Source of the DNA: Gamarada debralockiae
Taxonomy: Eukaryota > Ascomycota > Leotiomycetes > Helotiales > Hyphodiscaceae
NCBI GenBank assembly: GCA_002803225.1
Contig: NXFV01002016.1
Location: 27,806 to 91,805 of the forward strand
Direction of reading: 5' to 3'
DNA length: 64,000 bases
Position numbers and translations under genes: made by a program
Notes under the pieces: generated by a model
What the model was told of the DNA's origin: nothing
Databases searched by the model: none
What the model saw: the letters and a program-made list of their open reading frames with translations, nothing else
In this document: positions 23,099 through 33,920 of the stretch, piece after piece
How the letters are laid out: each line of letters starts with the position of its first letter
How positions within the stretch are numbered: the first letter of the stretch is position 1

Positions 23099-24034
23099 TC
23101 ATGAATGGGCACTCCTTGGCCTCACATAACTCCTTCCATAAGCCTGCTCCCATTGACTGACAACGTAAGGTGGAGGTGCAGGCATAGGTGGGGATCTAGG
23201 TGGCGCATCTCGAGAACTAACGGCCCATCCGATACTTCGCGGCCCTCTCGGCATATCCCCAACGCTATCCCAAGTCCATGGCTCCCACCCATCATGATCC
23301 AGACTATCCACAGTCATCATTGCCTGATGCAACGTCTCCAATTCTCTCACTCGCTGGGGATCTTCCATGCGCCGGTTCTCCTGGCCCACGCCGACCGCGG
23401 ATGGGGATGCCAAAGCTGGCTGCTCAGGAGGTCGATACCAAGCTGGCATCGACCATGGCATATCTTCTTCCCCAAGACGAAATTGAGACGGTGTTGGAGG
23501 AAGAGGCTGGTTCGTCCGTTCCACAGACAGACTCTGGGTGTTGGTGCGTTCTAATGGCATGCTTTGAGTGTGCTGTATAGGAGCAACATGAGGGATGTAG
23601 TTCACGGTGAGCGGGCTGACTGGCTGATTCCGATCCGTAAGGCTCGGGGGAGCGGATGTTCCCCTTTCATGTTGCTCTCTCGTCCTGACTCCCAGTCTTC
23701 GCTGTCGTTGCTGTTGTTGATGCCGAGTTTGGCGCTCTGCTTGGAAATCGTCTCCAGACTCTCCGGGCGCTTCAGGTCCAGGCATCAGAGCCCCCAAAGT
23801 TGCCAGTTGCTGAAGCTCGCCAGGCTGCCGATAATAGTATCCTCCTTCATGCTGTCTTCTCATCCTTTCCTCATGCAACCTTGCCTCCATACGTCTAGAC
23901 GTGTACTTTATCCCTGTGGTGTGTGTCCGGTCATCCGGTGAAAACGATACTCCAAACTCGACGCTGAGGAAGATTCCCGGTGGTTGCCACCTCGACGACG
24001 TCCTGGGAGGACGTTGATGATCCCAATCTGCCAT
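23099..24034 (-). CDS. Hypothetical proline/glutamine-rich protein
   Basis: A single exon of 311 residues, MADWDHQRPPRTSSRWQPPG at the N-terminus. The first 60 residues include a beta-like stretch GIFLSVEFGVSFSPDD. A poly-Gln/Arg block (TRHQQQQRQRRLG) and many Pro motifs follow, and near the C-terminus a PPPY (WW-domain ligand type) occurs in PPPYVVSQWEQAY. No signal peptide, no membrane segment. The frame is clean for 936 bp while flanking genes are dead, so it is probably expressed. Family unknown. An ATG 9 bp further upstream (24043) is also possible. Confidence 0.65.
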   Translation of the reverse strand: MADWDHQRPPRTSSRWQPPGIFLSVEFGVSFSPDDRTHTTGIKYTSRRMEARLHEERMRRQHEGGYYYRQPGELQQLATLGALMPGPEAPGESGDDFQAERQTRHQQQQRQRRLGVRTREQHERGTSAPPSLTDRNQPVSPLTVNYIPHVAPIQHTQSMPLERTNTQSLSVERTNQPLPPTPSQFRLGEEDMPWSMPAWYRPPEQPALASPSAVGVGQENRRMEDPQRVRELETLHQAMMTVDSLDHDGWEPWTWDSVGDMPRGPRSIGWAVSSRDAPPRSPPMPAPPPYVVSQWEQAYGRSYVRPRSAHS

Positions 24035-25277
24035 GATGCTCAATACCGTAGTTGTGAATGTTCAAATCAAATGCAAGCGTAAGATCGGAGAGATTTAGAG
24101 ATCTTTCAGCAGAGGGGGCGAACGAAGAAGTTTAAGACGACGATTCCGATAGATTGAAGCCCGAACTACGGGTGGGTGACACTGACATAATATTGGGGTA
24201 TGCCACGGAGACTACTTCGCCATGAACCCAGGCTTTGTTAGACGCTGTTTTAGTTGGTGTTCGCTGGAAGCGGAGGCTTGGGAACGAAGGATCAGGCTTC
24301 TTGGGGCTGTGCAACTACCCGTGTCGGCAAAACGAAGCCCATGCGCGCGCGGTCTACAACGCAAGGTGGAGATTAATCCCTTCAAACAGACATGGGCTCG
24401 GTCAGTCGGCGATACAGCAATAAAGAGTATAATGAGTCCTCTTCGTATTTCGTATATCTCATCATATCAAGACCGACCCTGCTCTTGCACAGTCAGCGGA
24501 TTCGATCGTCTTGTACCAAAAGGATCTCCTCCGATATGAACATTTCGTCGCGATAACTTAGGAAACGCCACGCCCGAGCGATCTTCAATCTTTTTTTAAA
24601 CTCTAGGAAATCATGGTCAATGCAAATGGTCAAGCTTAGGATCTCACTTCCCAGTCTTCCTATCTTCCATTTTTCGATTTTATGTAAAAGAACATTCTAT
24701 TCAGGAGCTCACAAGCCTCAGGTACATAAGATATATGTCCTGAATAGCTGGTCAGATCTCTGGCTGAGTACGTATCTGTGGCGAGGAAATGGCTGCGGAT
24801 GATATGTGTGGCTTGGGCTTCCAGAACAGCATCAATTGTTATTGATTATGGGCAAAGCCCAGCGGTAAGTGTTTGACGCCCATTCAAAGGCCACCTGTTG
24901 TGTTAATTCGAAAATAAGATTCGATCCTTCACACCCTTCAGTTGATTCCAATTCTGAGGAACAGATCCCTGGGAAGTCGGAAATCCGAGTGTTCACTCCT
25001 ATTGATCGTTGGACGCATTTTGCTCTCCAAAAACCCCTTTCTTGATCATTGAAAAAGTCAGAGTGATTAATGTCTTATTCCAATTAATGCAGTAGTTGCT
25101 TGGCCTTTGAGTGTTGGGTTTGGAATCATAGTCATGCTTTCCGAATATTGCACGTATTGGTATGAGTCGTTTGTCAGACTCCGCTTCCTCTCCCTAGATC
25201 CCACTAGCGAATACGTCCGCAACAGTGGGGTGCGAAACCGCAGGGGGATTGTCCTTGAATGGGAATCCTCCAACTCC
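24035..25277. other. Intergenic, nothing identified
   Basis: About 1.2 kb without a protein-like frame over 60 codons that makes sense; slightly AT-rich near 24580-24660. Confidence 0.4.
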
Positions 25278-27300
25278 TCATTGCTCTTCAGTGGACAAAG
25301 TCTTCCGATCTATGTCCAAGGCAGTTTCAGTCTGCACCCCAAGCATTCGCAAGCAAGGTACTCTACAAAGCCGTAGCGAGCGGAGGCCATTATGATTCCT
25401 TGATTTTGATTCCACGTCCAATTTCCCCTTCATCCAGTGGATGTATCTCCCGAGATCTACTTCCCGTGGGAAGCCAGTTAGGACTTTACAATGCACTCTG
25501 ATGCAAAAGCACGAAGAAATAGCGAATGAAAGACCAACATCCGTGGATTCAGAATCATCATCCACAATCCTCCTCATCCCATAGCCAGTGCTTCCCAGAT
25601 CTACATCCCAGAACAAGTCAGTAAACTTTTCGACATCTCCTAAGACGACCGGATGATCACTGATAAGAAAGTTACTTACACCAAGGGCGACGTTTCCTCC
25701 GCCAAAGAAGACAGTAGCAATCCTTCCGCCGACATACCCAACTTTCCAAACAGCATCAATGGTGACTAATTCCTTCAACAGCTCTCCACTTTCACCATTC
25801 CATTCCTTCACTCTTCCATCCGAGCCTCCTCTCACAGTCTTCGATCTCACGCATTGCATAATTGTGACGGAGTTCTCATGCGCACCCATCCTTCGAAGCT
25901 CAGAAAGTTTTTCATCGACCAGATCCGCAAATGCCCGCTCGAGTCTCTAGTACGAAGTTTATCAGGCAGGATTTGAGGGCTGGCCCCTGAACTCGAACAG
26001 CCTCCTAGGACGGCTAGACGTGCACTGTAAGCCATCAGTTGGCTGCCACTATCGAGGGAGGAGATCATACTCAGATTCCGGATCCTAAACCCTAGCAGTT
26101 GTGTCCAAACTCCCCGTCACGATTCTCGTACCGTCAAAAGCAACGCTGTAGAAGATCGGGGGGTTCGGTAATCATTTAATCCGTTTGATAGATTCTGCAG
26201 CTAAGACATGATTCATGAGTCCCAGCTCACGAAACAGTCCCGAAAGGGAGATATTCCAGTCCCCCAATAACTCGCGAGTAGATCTGACTCTCATGCCCTT
26301 TCAGAACATGAAGACACTGCTTCCTCTCCAGACTCCAAACTCTATCATCGCAATCATAACTCGCAGAAGCAACGACATCGCCATGGACAGCAAAGCTGTG
26401 CATGCTTCTCAGTATGGCTCTCCAACACACCCTCGCCCTCACCAGTCTCAACGTCCCAGATCCTTAACGTCGTGTCTCTCGAACTGGAGAGTACTGACGC
26501 TGCCGAAAGTGCTTTCATGCAGCGAACAGTCCCTCGGACAAGATCACCCGAGTCGTGGCCATGCAAGGCTGCGGTTTGTTGCCTGTGTTCAAGTTAGAGC
26601 CAATGGCATTCGACAATGCTAATACAACCAACAGACTTCCCACAACCGCGGGAACTTCTGGAACTTTCTTAATATGGACAAAAGAAATTTACAGCACTAT
26701 CGCTCCCTTGATGTCAGCGATTCAGAGCAAGTTCTACAAAAGAAGGCGTTGGATTTGGGTACAATGAGATACGACCTGACTGGTCTTGAATCACTCACTA
26801 ACGCTGAGCATTCACAGGATAGAACTACTCGATGAACAACGCACCACAGTTGCCAACAATTCCACTGCGAATCCAACTCGGACCTCCGACCTAACAACCC
26901 ATCAAGACCCAACCCACCCCAATGACACCTCTCAATATCATTCCTCAAAATACCCTCCAGCCCATTAAAAATACACACACTAAAGGAAATCCGACTTACG
27001 GACTTCTCAAATCTCACACACCCAACACCCCATCAACACTCCATCAACACCACCAGCAACTACCCCACTCATCACCCCACGCATCCAAAGCCCAAACCCC
27101 GTTCTCGCTCGCTCTCACAACCCTCATATGCACACCTTCATAGTCCAACACATACAGATTTCCATTGTTGAGCCCAACTACAATATATTTGTTGCTGAGG
27201 TGCATGCATGTCACTACTCGCTGCTTCGACAAAACAGTAAAAGATAGAAATGTGTGGTTGGTGACGTCGTAGGAGTGAGAGATGGAAGTTCCGCCATTGT
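25278..27300 (-). pseudogene. Cdc4/Met30-like WD40-repeat gene, disrupted
   Basis: WD40 blades in order on the minus strand: RVVTCMHLSNKYIVVGLNNG (about 27230), a block ending VLGV followed by TGA in place of Trp (near 27025), VLSSSRDTTLRIWDVETGEG (about 26470), VHGDVVASASYDCDDRVWSL, CLHVLKGHESQIY, then RIVTGSLDTTARV with TAG (26097-26095) where WD requires Trp, SSGHLRIWSMKNF, and in another frame MGAHENSVTIMQ, GGSDGRVKEWNGESGELLKE and a terminal VWKVGYVGGRIATVF. This order matches the beta-propeller of SCF substrate adaptors such as Cdc4. Frameshifts near 26400 and 25895, plus the two Trp-to-stop changes, disable it. No F-box was found upstream to about 27.7 kb. It once would have recruited phosphorylated substrates for ubiquitination. 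Confidence 0.8.
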
Positions 27301-27767
27301 AGAGTAGAAGAGAAGAGGATGGGGATCCTTAAAGGAATACTGGGAGGGGGTGTGATAGATAGGTTTTGACGGGTCAGGCACTTGCTACTTGCTTGATGGC
27401 ACACTGAGAAATGTTAGCTTCTGGATTAGGCAACCGAACCTTCTGATGTGCAGGGGCGGTGCTAGTGTAGCCTTGCCCACGACGCTGTCTTATGTACTAA
27501 AACTATTCAAACCCATGTCAAAGAAGCCCTGGAATTGATTGGGACACCAAGAATCCGCCGTTACTGATCTTAAAGCTTCTTGCATATAAAATAGAAGTAG
27601 CACAATTAAAAGTCTATCATATTCGTACATAGGAATCGTGCAAAAGAAAATGAACCACCGAAATCCAGGTCCTGGAAGACTGCCGTCAGACCAAGAGGTA
27701 AGGAAAAAAGAAAAGAGTCTACTTAAACAAATCTAGCTCCCATCTATGTGCGGAATCGAAATCGAAC
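27301..27767. other. Intergenic, nothing identified
   Basis: 3' flank of the RTA1-like gene and upstream side of the WD40 relic. No coding signal. Confidence 0.4.
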
Positions 27768-28974
27768 TCATCTGCTCAGCACCTCTGGTACCGCCACACC
27801 CTTCCCCTTCTCAACATCATCCTTCGTCTCCTTCGGCCCCTCAATTCTCCCTTCGTCGTGCGTATCCCAGAATCTCCTCTCCATATTCCTCCCCTTCAGC
27901 ATCCCCGCTAAATCAAACGGATCAACAACCGTAACATACCACGGCCTTTTATCTTCATAGCCCGGTCCCTCAATCTCCGTAACCCCATCTTCGCCCAAAT
28001 AAATTCTGTTATTCCGCGGCAGAAATCGCATAGGGTGCCTGGCGTTCAGGAGGAAGGTGTTGATAATCATGAGCGTCGCTTCGAAGACCCAGAAGAACCA
28101 TTCGTACCTCAAGATGGGCGACAGTGTATCAGGGTTGATTTGCTCGTTGAAGTGGATGCTGGCCGTAGTGAAGTATTCAATCGTCCTATAAATCGTCCTG
28201 GTACCAATCAACGCCGATGAGCAATACAGCGTAATGAGTGCGGCCTTCAAATTCGTCGGCAGGATTCCGGCTTTCTTGCATTTGTAATGGAAATACGCGG
28301 CCAGCATGACGAAGGAGGCTAGGACGCCAAGTTGGATGATGAGCGCGGATTTCAAGAGTGCGCGCCCGATGCTTTGTTTGGCTGATGTTAGGGACGAGTT
28401 TGCGGAGTAGGCGGCGCCGTTGCCGTTTAGGGCTTCGACGACGCTGGAGATGGCGCCGAAGGTGGTGAGGACCCGGCCGGGGTGGATGGGGGAGTGGTAG
28501 GGGACGTAGTAGAGGATTCGCGAGAGGATAAAGTAGTTTGCTAGTTCGTAGAGGGGACTGAGTGGCAAATTAGTTTGGGGACGGGGGGAGGTGAAGCAAG
28601 GTGCTTACGGCGCGGCGTAGAGCATGACGAGACTGGAGATGAAGATGTTGAGATTCGAGTAGTGGAATGCTCCGACTTCACGGAGAGTGTAGCCGGCGAC
28701 GAAGATCAGGGCTGCCCATGGGAAGACGCCTGTTACTTTCCAACATTTGTAGTGGCTACCCAGTCGTTAGGATGGTTGGTGGAGGGTTGGGGAAGGTTGC
28801 TTACATGCATTGCCAGATGTGAATCGCCATCGAGACTGCAAACAAGAAGGCCAAGACAACCGGCGCTCCTTTATTGGGAGCATAGATCCACAAACTTCCA
28901 TCAACTTCGGGGTAGTCAGCAACTCGAACTGTTTGTAATGGAGGTTTGTACACACCGTATTTGCCATTCTCCAT
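27768..28974 (-). CDS. RTA1-family seven-helix membrane protein
   Basis: Three exons, 28805-28974, 28609-28755 and 27768-28557, give 368 residues, with start MENGKYGVYKPPLQTV. Hydrophobic helices include APVVLAFLFAVSMAIHIW, WAALIFVAGYTL, NIFISSLVMLYAAP, SALIIQLGVLASFVMLAAYF, AALITLYCSSALIGTRTIYR and WFFWVFEATLMIINTFLL. Family signatures are the paired RTIYRTIEY and the helix-7 motif YEWFFWVFE. Fungal RTA1-like proteins (Rta1, Rsb1, Rtm1) are plasma-membrane proteins linked to lipid-translocating activity and resistance to toxic molecules such as 7-aminocholesterol or sphingoid bases. The C-terminal tail (about 80 residues) is cytosolic and charged. All introns are canonical GT-AG. Intact. Confidence 0.9.
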
Positions 28975-30172
28975 TCTGTCTTTGATGTGCAACTGCACTG
29001 CGATGGACTCTTTAATGATGTCTAAGTTTCTAGAGGAGAGGAAATGTCGCGTCGTTTTATTTGAGAATCGAAGCAAGAAAGGGATAGTGAGGATACGCTG
29101 ACTTCCAGATTCGCTGTGCGTAGAGAGATACTCATCCATCAAGAAAGACTTCGCGAAATCTTTATACCAAACCTACCCCCACAAATCGCGCAAACATCGA
29201 GGCTGTGACAACTATAACATCAAGCCGCTGACACTTCAGCACTCCACTCACAAATCACTCACCAGGAACCCAATCTATCGCCAAACCGCACAAACGTTCG
29301 GCTCAGATTACTCGTGGAACGAAACCCGAAAATCCCTGCCCAAACTCCGCTTCCTCATTGGATGCCCTTCACAACCTTTTTCTTCCCAACACCGACCTCC
29401 TCCACACCTAAATATCGAGCTTAAATGAACGTCAGATTCATTTGGGATATGAGGGTTTCTGCCTAGCATTGCCTCAGTGATCATCGACTTGCTGTTGTGT
29501 ACCGTACCTTCGTATGGGACTCAAGACTGGTGATCTTGCTTTCGGCTAGAGCGATCTGTGCTGAGGGTGTTGTGGAGGCTGAGCCTCGTCTGCGATCGGG
29601 TCACTGGACCTTCGTTGGATATGATTCAAATGTGTCGTCTTATCATTCCTTCGATCAGCTACGGTTTGGAGGACTTTGAAAATTTGTTGTAAGACGGGAG
29701 GATAGCGAGCCCGAAGATTGCGGTGAAAAGTCTCGGTGAAAGTCTTGGTGAAAGTTCAACTTTAGCAATGCGTGATTGGCCACGATCAGATCATCGAATT
29801 TAATATTGAGGCTATGCTACAGCCATATGGCAGACCCGTAGCCTTAGCAGTGGCATAGAGATGCACACGCACGTTTGAGTAAGGTGTTCTGAGACGCTGA
29901 AAGATCGATAAAAGGACTGGAGTATCACTTGGATGGTTTCTATCGACGATATGGAACACGTACTAGAATCGGACTGTAATATCAAGAACCCATGCCCGGC
30001 TTGCCAGAGGTTGCTTACGGTGATTATATTTTGATTACAATTTGTCTTCTATGTTCTCTTCCTTCCCAAACTCCTTTGAAATGCGACTAACACCCCTCTT
30101 CATGTCCCCAAGAACGCCGCGCTCAGATTCCCGAGAGGCAATGGCTCAAACCACGCCATCAAATCATAGATC
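28975..30172. other. Intergenic, nothing identified
   Basis: About 1.2 kb upstream of the RTA1-like gene. No protein-like frame. Contains GAAAGTCTTGGTGAAAGTT, a short duplication of TCGGTGAAAGTC at about 29732-29756. Confidence 0.4.
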
Positions 30173-30474
30173 ATGTCTCCTCGTACAGTTCTGACGGAGC
30201 CTCCACTTCTGCAGCGTCGAATTGGGTCATACGGTGGCCCCGTAATGGGAATTAAGCCTCTTCAGACTACCAACCAGGGCCGGCATACAGATTAGCGAAT
30301 CCGTTGGTGGGTGGCCTCAACGGTATTCAGGAAGCAGTTACAGCCAACCGATTGCATCCGTTGCGAAATGCCGCCCAGAGGCCAGTAAAGCCAGTCGACC
30401 TCTATATGCAATATGCCCGTGGTCGTCCGCAATTACGTCGAAAGGTGATCAAGGCCACATGCACTCGTACATGA
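30173..30474 (+). pseudogene. Short coding-like relic overlapping the 3' end of the next gene
   Basis: From an ATG at 30173 the frame reads MSPRTVLTEPPLLQRRIGSY and stops at TAG 30293. A +1 shift near 30280 would continue as NPLVGGLNGIQEAVTANRLH and VDLYMQYARGRPQLRRKV to a TGA at 30472, crossing 26 bp into the 3' end of the opposite-strand gene. Unrecognised; it may be a chance frame. Confidence 0.3.
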
Positions 30475-31837
30475 ACATCCAATCATCAAACCAACTCTCG
30501 AATCTCCCAATGAGGGTGGTAAATTCATCGCCCGGGCTCTTCCACGGCCTTGTCTGAAGACCGCCAGTCATGAGATGTCTCTTGAAGGCAATATTCATCG
30601 TAAACGAGGAGAACGAGCATCCAGTGAAATGTGTACTTTTGGTCAAGATCAGAAAGTCGACCAGAGCTTGTTGATCCCAACTGAGGTCTGTCAATTGTTT
30701 GAGATCATCCCCTTTTAGCAGGTCCAATTTCGTTGTGACGTTCAATTTCGACTTTTCCCAAGCCATGTCCGCAAACCGCTTTCCTTCAGTAGCATTACCG
30801 CATGCAAGATAGGCATGTTTTATGAGCCGCTTGTCAGCCTGCTCTAGGTATCCTTGACTTTGCTCGTCGAAGTTTGGCCAGAATCCCAGGGCGTCGCTTT
30901 CAGTCCTGAGATGTACACCAAGGTAGGGAGCATCGAGAGTCTTGCCGTTCGGTGTCACGCCAACAAATGTGGACATCTCAGTGAGTGCTTTGGCAGCCAA
31001 AGCTTGGATATCCTTGCGCAGCCTCAAAATATCCCCAAACGTAGCAGCAAACTCTGGACCATCACGGTAGATCGGCCATTCGAAGAAAGTCGCCCATTTG
31101 AATCTGATAGTGACCGGGTGTGTGGCATTTGGAGTGTGTTGAGTTGTATTCAGCCAATTGTCAAATTTTGTTCGGAACATATCAAGATGTCTGTTCACAC
31201 CACGTTCATCACATCCATCAGTACCTCCCAAGTCCTTCGGGTAGAACTCCTCAATCTTCAAACGAACGTCCGCATTAGGTATGTCATCCTGACTGTTGTA
31301 GATCGTCATCTGTGGGCAACTGGTGCCAAGAGCATTGCGGAAATGCTTCTCATCAAAGAAATAATCGAAGGGTCGAAATCCCGCTGTGAAGATATTCGCT
31401 AGGTCCTCCTCCGATCTTCGCTGGATCCTTGGCAAAATGATTTGTGACGATCCTGCATCGATTGCATACCGAACGCAGGTCAATATGAAGTTTCGAATGT
31501 TGCCAATTCCACCAGAGTTATTATCGCACACAAATGTCAAGCCGGGGGTCCACTCAGTCTCTTTGCAGACCCGCTCAAGAGGCCACCCAACGTATTCGCC
31601 ATCGAAGTTATAGTCATGTAGGTTGAAGGTCGATGAGGATGATGGTATCGTGGCAGCTAACGCCGATGTTTTCGTGGGTCCAAAAGGGCTGAGGCTCGTA
31701 ATAGATTGATCGAAGAAGAAATGATTGATGAGGAGGATGTTCACAAGTAGAGCTGCGATCACTACGTAGCGGTATTTCCACGATTTGATGCGCCAGACGC
31801 CGTTAATCATCTCGGAAAGGCCTGTTTTGGTGACCAT
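30449..31837 (-). CDS. Type II membrane protein, O-fucosyltransferase-like glycosyltransferase
   Basis: A single 462-residue exon. A short basic N-terminus is followed by a signal anchor YVVIAALLVNILLINHFFF (residues 24-42) and a Ser/Thr stem, so the catalytic domain faces the Golgi lumen. The luminal part has a GDP-fucose O-fucosyltransferase-like layout: early NNSGGIGNIRNFILTCVRYA, mid-domain GVHLRTESDA (the HLR box), and late VDFLILTKSTHFTGCSFSSF, which resembles the D-x-x-x-x-S/T-x-x-F nucleotide-sugar part. Potential N-glycosylation sites (NTT, NAT, NVT) fit luminal exposure. Fungal members are uncharacterised; a role in glycan decoration is inference. The ORF is intact and intronless. 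A start at the second Met (residue 10) is possible. Confidence 0.75.
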   Translation of the reverse strand: MVTKTGLSEMINGVWRIKSWKYRYVVIAALLVNILLINHFFFDQSITSLSPFGPTKTSALAATIPSSSSTFNLHDYNFDGEYVGWPLERVCKETEWTPGLTFVCDNNSGGIGNIRNFILTCVRYAIDAGSSQIILPRIQRRSEEDLANIFTAGFRPFDYFFDEKHFRNALGTSCPQMTIYNSQDDIPNADVRLKIEEFYPKDLGGTDGCDERGVNRHLDMFRTKFDNWLNTTQHTPNATHPVTIRFKWATFFEWPIYRDGPEFAATFGDILRLRKDIQALAAKALTEMSTFVGVTPNGKTLDAPYLGVHLRTESDALGFWPNFDEQSQGYLEQADKRLIKHAYLACGNATEGKRFADMAWEKSKLNVTTKLDLLKGDDLKQLTDLSWDQQALVDFLILTKSTHFTGCSFSSFTMNIAFKRHLMTGGLQTRPWKSPGDEFTTLIGRFESWFDDWMFMYECMWP

Positions 31838-32963
31838 TATCGACAGCAGCTGGATTGAGAGGACGAGGGACTCGGATGTTGTGGAATGCTACGATCCAGA
31901 TGCAGAAGACCGATAGGCGATTGAACTGTGGTACATTCTTGGGGACAGCGAGGCAAAACTTTGATGGGCTTCCAAATAATTAACTATTCGGTACGGCACA
32001 GCTGAAGGAAACTCAAACGGCGCAAATCCCCCTTACTTAGCCCCTGGGCAATCCTCCTTGCTGACACTTAGCATATTTTAAATTTCTGGCTTAATCATCC
32101 AATTTGGCCATTCAGAGGTCGTAGATTCGCTAGATATAAGGCAATAAGGCCCCTGATGTAAAATGCGGGTAATCGACCCGGGAGTTTAAATACGAAGAGC
32201 GAAGGGTCAAATTTTCGTCCTTGACCCCTTTGTACCCCATCTCGTCAATCGTCTTCGTGGATCAAAAGAGACTGGGAAATAATGGAACTATATATCTCTT
32301 TCTGCGAGTCAACGTAAGGGATTGAATTCAATTAGAAAATTTCCAAATATCGACATTCGATGTCCATGAAATGAGCTTCAGGGTCCGCCACATACCCATG
32401 TACTCCTGCGGCTGCAGCCTTCCGTTATCTCGATTCCCAGTTATTAGATCTCCACAAGTGAGTGCGAGGCTGAAGCGGCTAATAAAAGGGAGGGCAGTAG
32501 CCTCGTCGTCCGTTGATAAGAGGGAGTGATTATTTCGAATTCATCACCTCTTGCCTTCGAGTGCCGGCAAATAATGAGAACAAATGATTATCTAAGTTAA
32601 TGTTGGGCAATTGATAGGTCACCGCTGTCAATCACGAATATCAGAAAGCTCAAACGAGCGTCTCTTTTGGTCCTCTGCCATAGTTATGTCAGGCAAGTGA
32701 TAAGTCAGAGTCAGAGCGTCCAATTGATTATCCGAGGAGAAAACACTGCCCCTGTGCAACTACGAAAGCTCTCATCTGCTCTTTTCTTCAGTTGCACTGT
32801 TCAAAGGGTATTTCGGTCCGCATTCACGGTATCATCCATTCAATATTCTAGATGCAGATTCAGACATTGGATTCACCCACCGTGTTTTTGAACCGTCAAC
32901 GAAAACTCGATTGTTCATAATCACATAGTACTTGATACATCATGTAAGAGCCCACCAAATTTT
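31838..32963. other. Intergenic, nothing identified
   Basis: 1.1 kb containing the glycosyltransferase promoter and the 3' flank of the next gene. AT-rich around 32080-32170. No gene supported. Confidence 0.4.
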
Positions 32964-33920
32964 TCAATTTACTCCCCAAGCCAACTTATTCTCCAGCACA
33001 GCCCTCCTTTCCCTCTCCAAAAGAGCCAACAAACTAACCAATGCCAGCACCTCAAACTCTTCTCCTAACCCCTCATTCTCCATACTCCTCCCCAAATCAT
33101 CCTCTCCCAAAAACCTAAACAAACCTACCACTCTCCTACCTTCAGCATTCCTCACACCAGCGTACACAGCAACGGACTCCGCTGTACTGATCCTCACTAA
33201 CTTCAGCGCTCCACTTTCCTTGATCCCGTCCATCGTTGCAAATGGCGCGGAGTTCGAACTAGAACATTGCCGCCATTCAAACTTCTCCCGCACAAGTGTC
33301 GAAGGGAAGGTATGATAAAATCCGTGCTTTTCGGTGGTAAAGATGCCACCGGTCGACACTAACTTCTCAGTCTTGGATCTTCTATGGGAAGGCAAAGAGT
33401 AGTTTTTTGGTGTGGGACTAGGAGGTGTATTTGCGTTGTTGGTTTTACACGACGAGGGGGTAGGAAGAGGTGGGAGCGGACAGAGCGTTATCTCCGTGGT
33501 TTGCGTGACAGGATGGAATGTCGCGAAGGAGATAATGGACGTGCTTTTGCTGGGTCCGGCGTGCAGCGTGATATCTGGTTTAGGGGAGGCAACGGTTGGT
33601 GGTGAGGCGTCTGGTTGGATTGTTGCGTAGAAGAGTGGTGGTTGGGTGTAAGCGTGGGTATTAGACAGTTTGGTTTCGTTTGGGGAGTCAGATGATGGTG
33701 GGGATGAGGGACTAAGGTAGAGGTCGTTTTGTTTTGTGCGGGTGAATGTTATGTCTCGTGGGAATCTGGATTGGTAGGTTGGAGTTGAGGACCGAGGAGG
33801 CTGAGATGAGTCGACTTCGGGTGCGGATGAAAAAGAGGGACGTGATACTGTGACCGAAGGCAATCCGTCATCAAAACCTAGTACTTGCTTCCATTTTGAA
33901 GATGAATTGGAGCGGATCAT
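32964..33920 (-). CDS. Tubby-like-fold candidate protein, intact member of a duplicated pair
   Basis: A single exon of 318 residues, MIRSNSSSKWKQVLGFDDGL. After a Ser/Pro-rich N-terminus, beta-rich blocks follow: TFTRTKQNDLYLSPSS, YTQPPLFYATIQP, KPDITLHAGPSKSTSIISFA, FHPVTQTTEITLCP, GFYHTFPSTLVREKFEWRQ, GALKLVRISTAESVAVYAGV and a C-terminal helix EEFEVLALVSLLALLERERR. The pattern (strand of small-molecule-like DITLHxGP, later F-x-W-R) recalls fungal proteins with a tubby C-terminal-like or LURP-one-like barrel; that is a tentative memory-based call. The same blocks in the same order are found in the broken copy at 35025-35985, 1.1 kb upstream on the same strand, so this pair arose by tandem duplication. 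Confidence 0.7.
   Translation of the reverse strand: MIRSNSSSKWKQVLGFDDGLPSVTVSRPSFSSAPEVDSSQPPRSSTPTYQSRFPRDITFTRTKQNDLYLSPSSPPSSDSPNETKLSNTHAYTQPPLFYATIQPDASPPTVASPKPDITLHAGPSKSTSIISFATFHPVTQTTEITLCPLPPLPTPSSCKTNNANTPPSPTPKNYSLPSHRRSKTEKLVSTGGIFTTEKHGFYHTFPSTLVREKFEWRQCSSSNSAPFATMDGIKESGALKLVRISTAESVAVYAGVRNAEGRRVVGLFRFLGEDDLGRSMENEGLGEEFEVLALVSLLALLERERRAVLENKLAWGVN

Noticed and set aside
30449..31837. Overlapping plus-strand frame at 30854-31402 (182 codons)
   Set aside because: Shadow of the glycosyltransferase-like gene, which has a signal anchor and family motifs in the minus frame.
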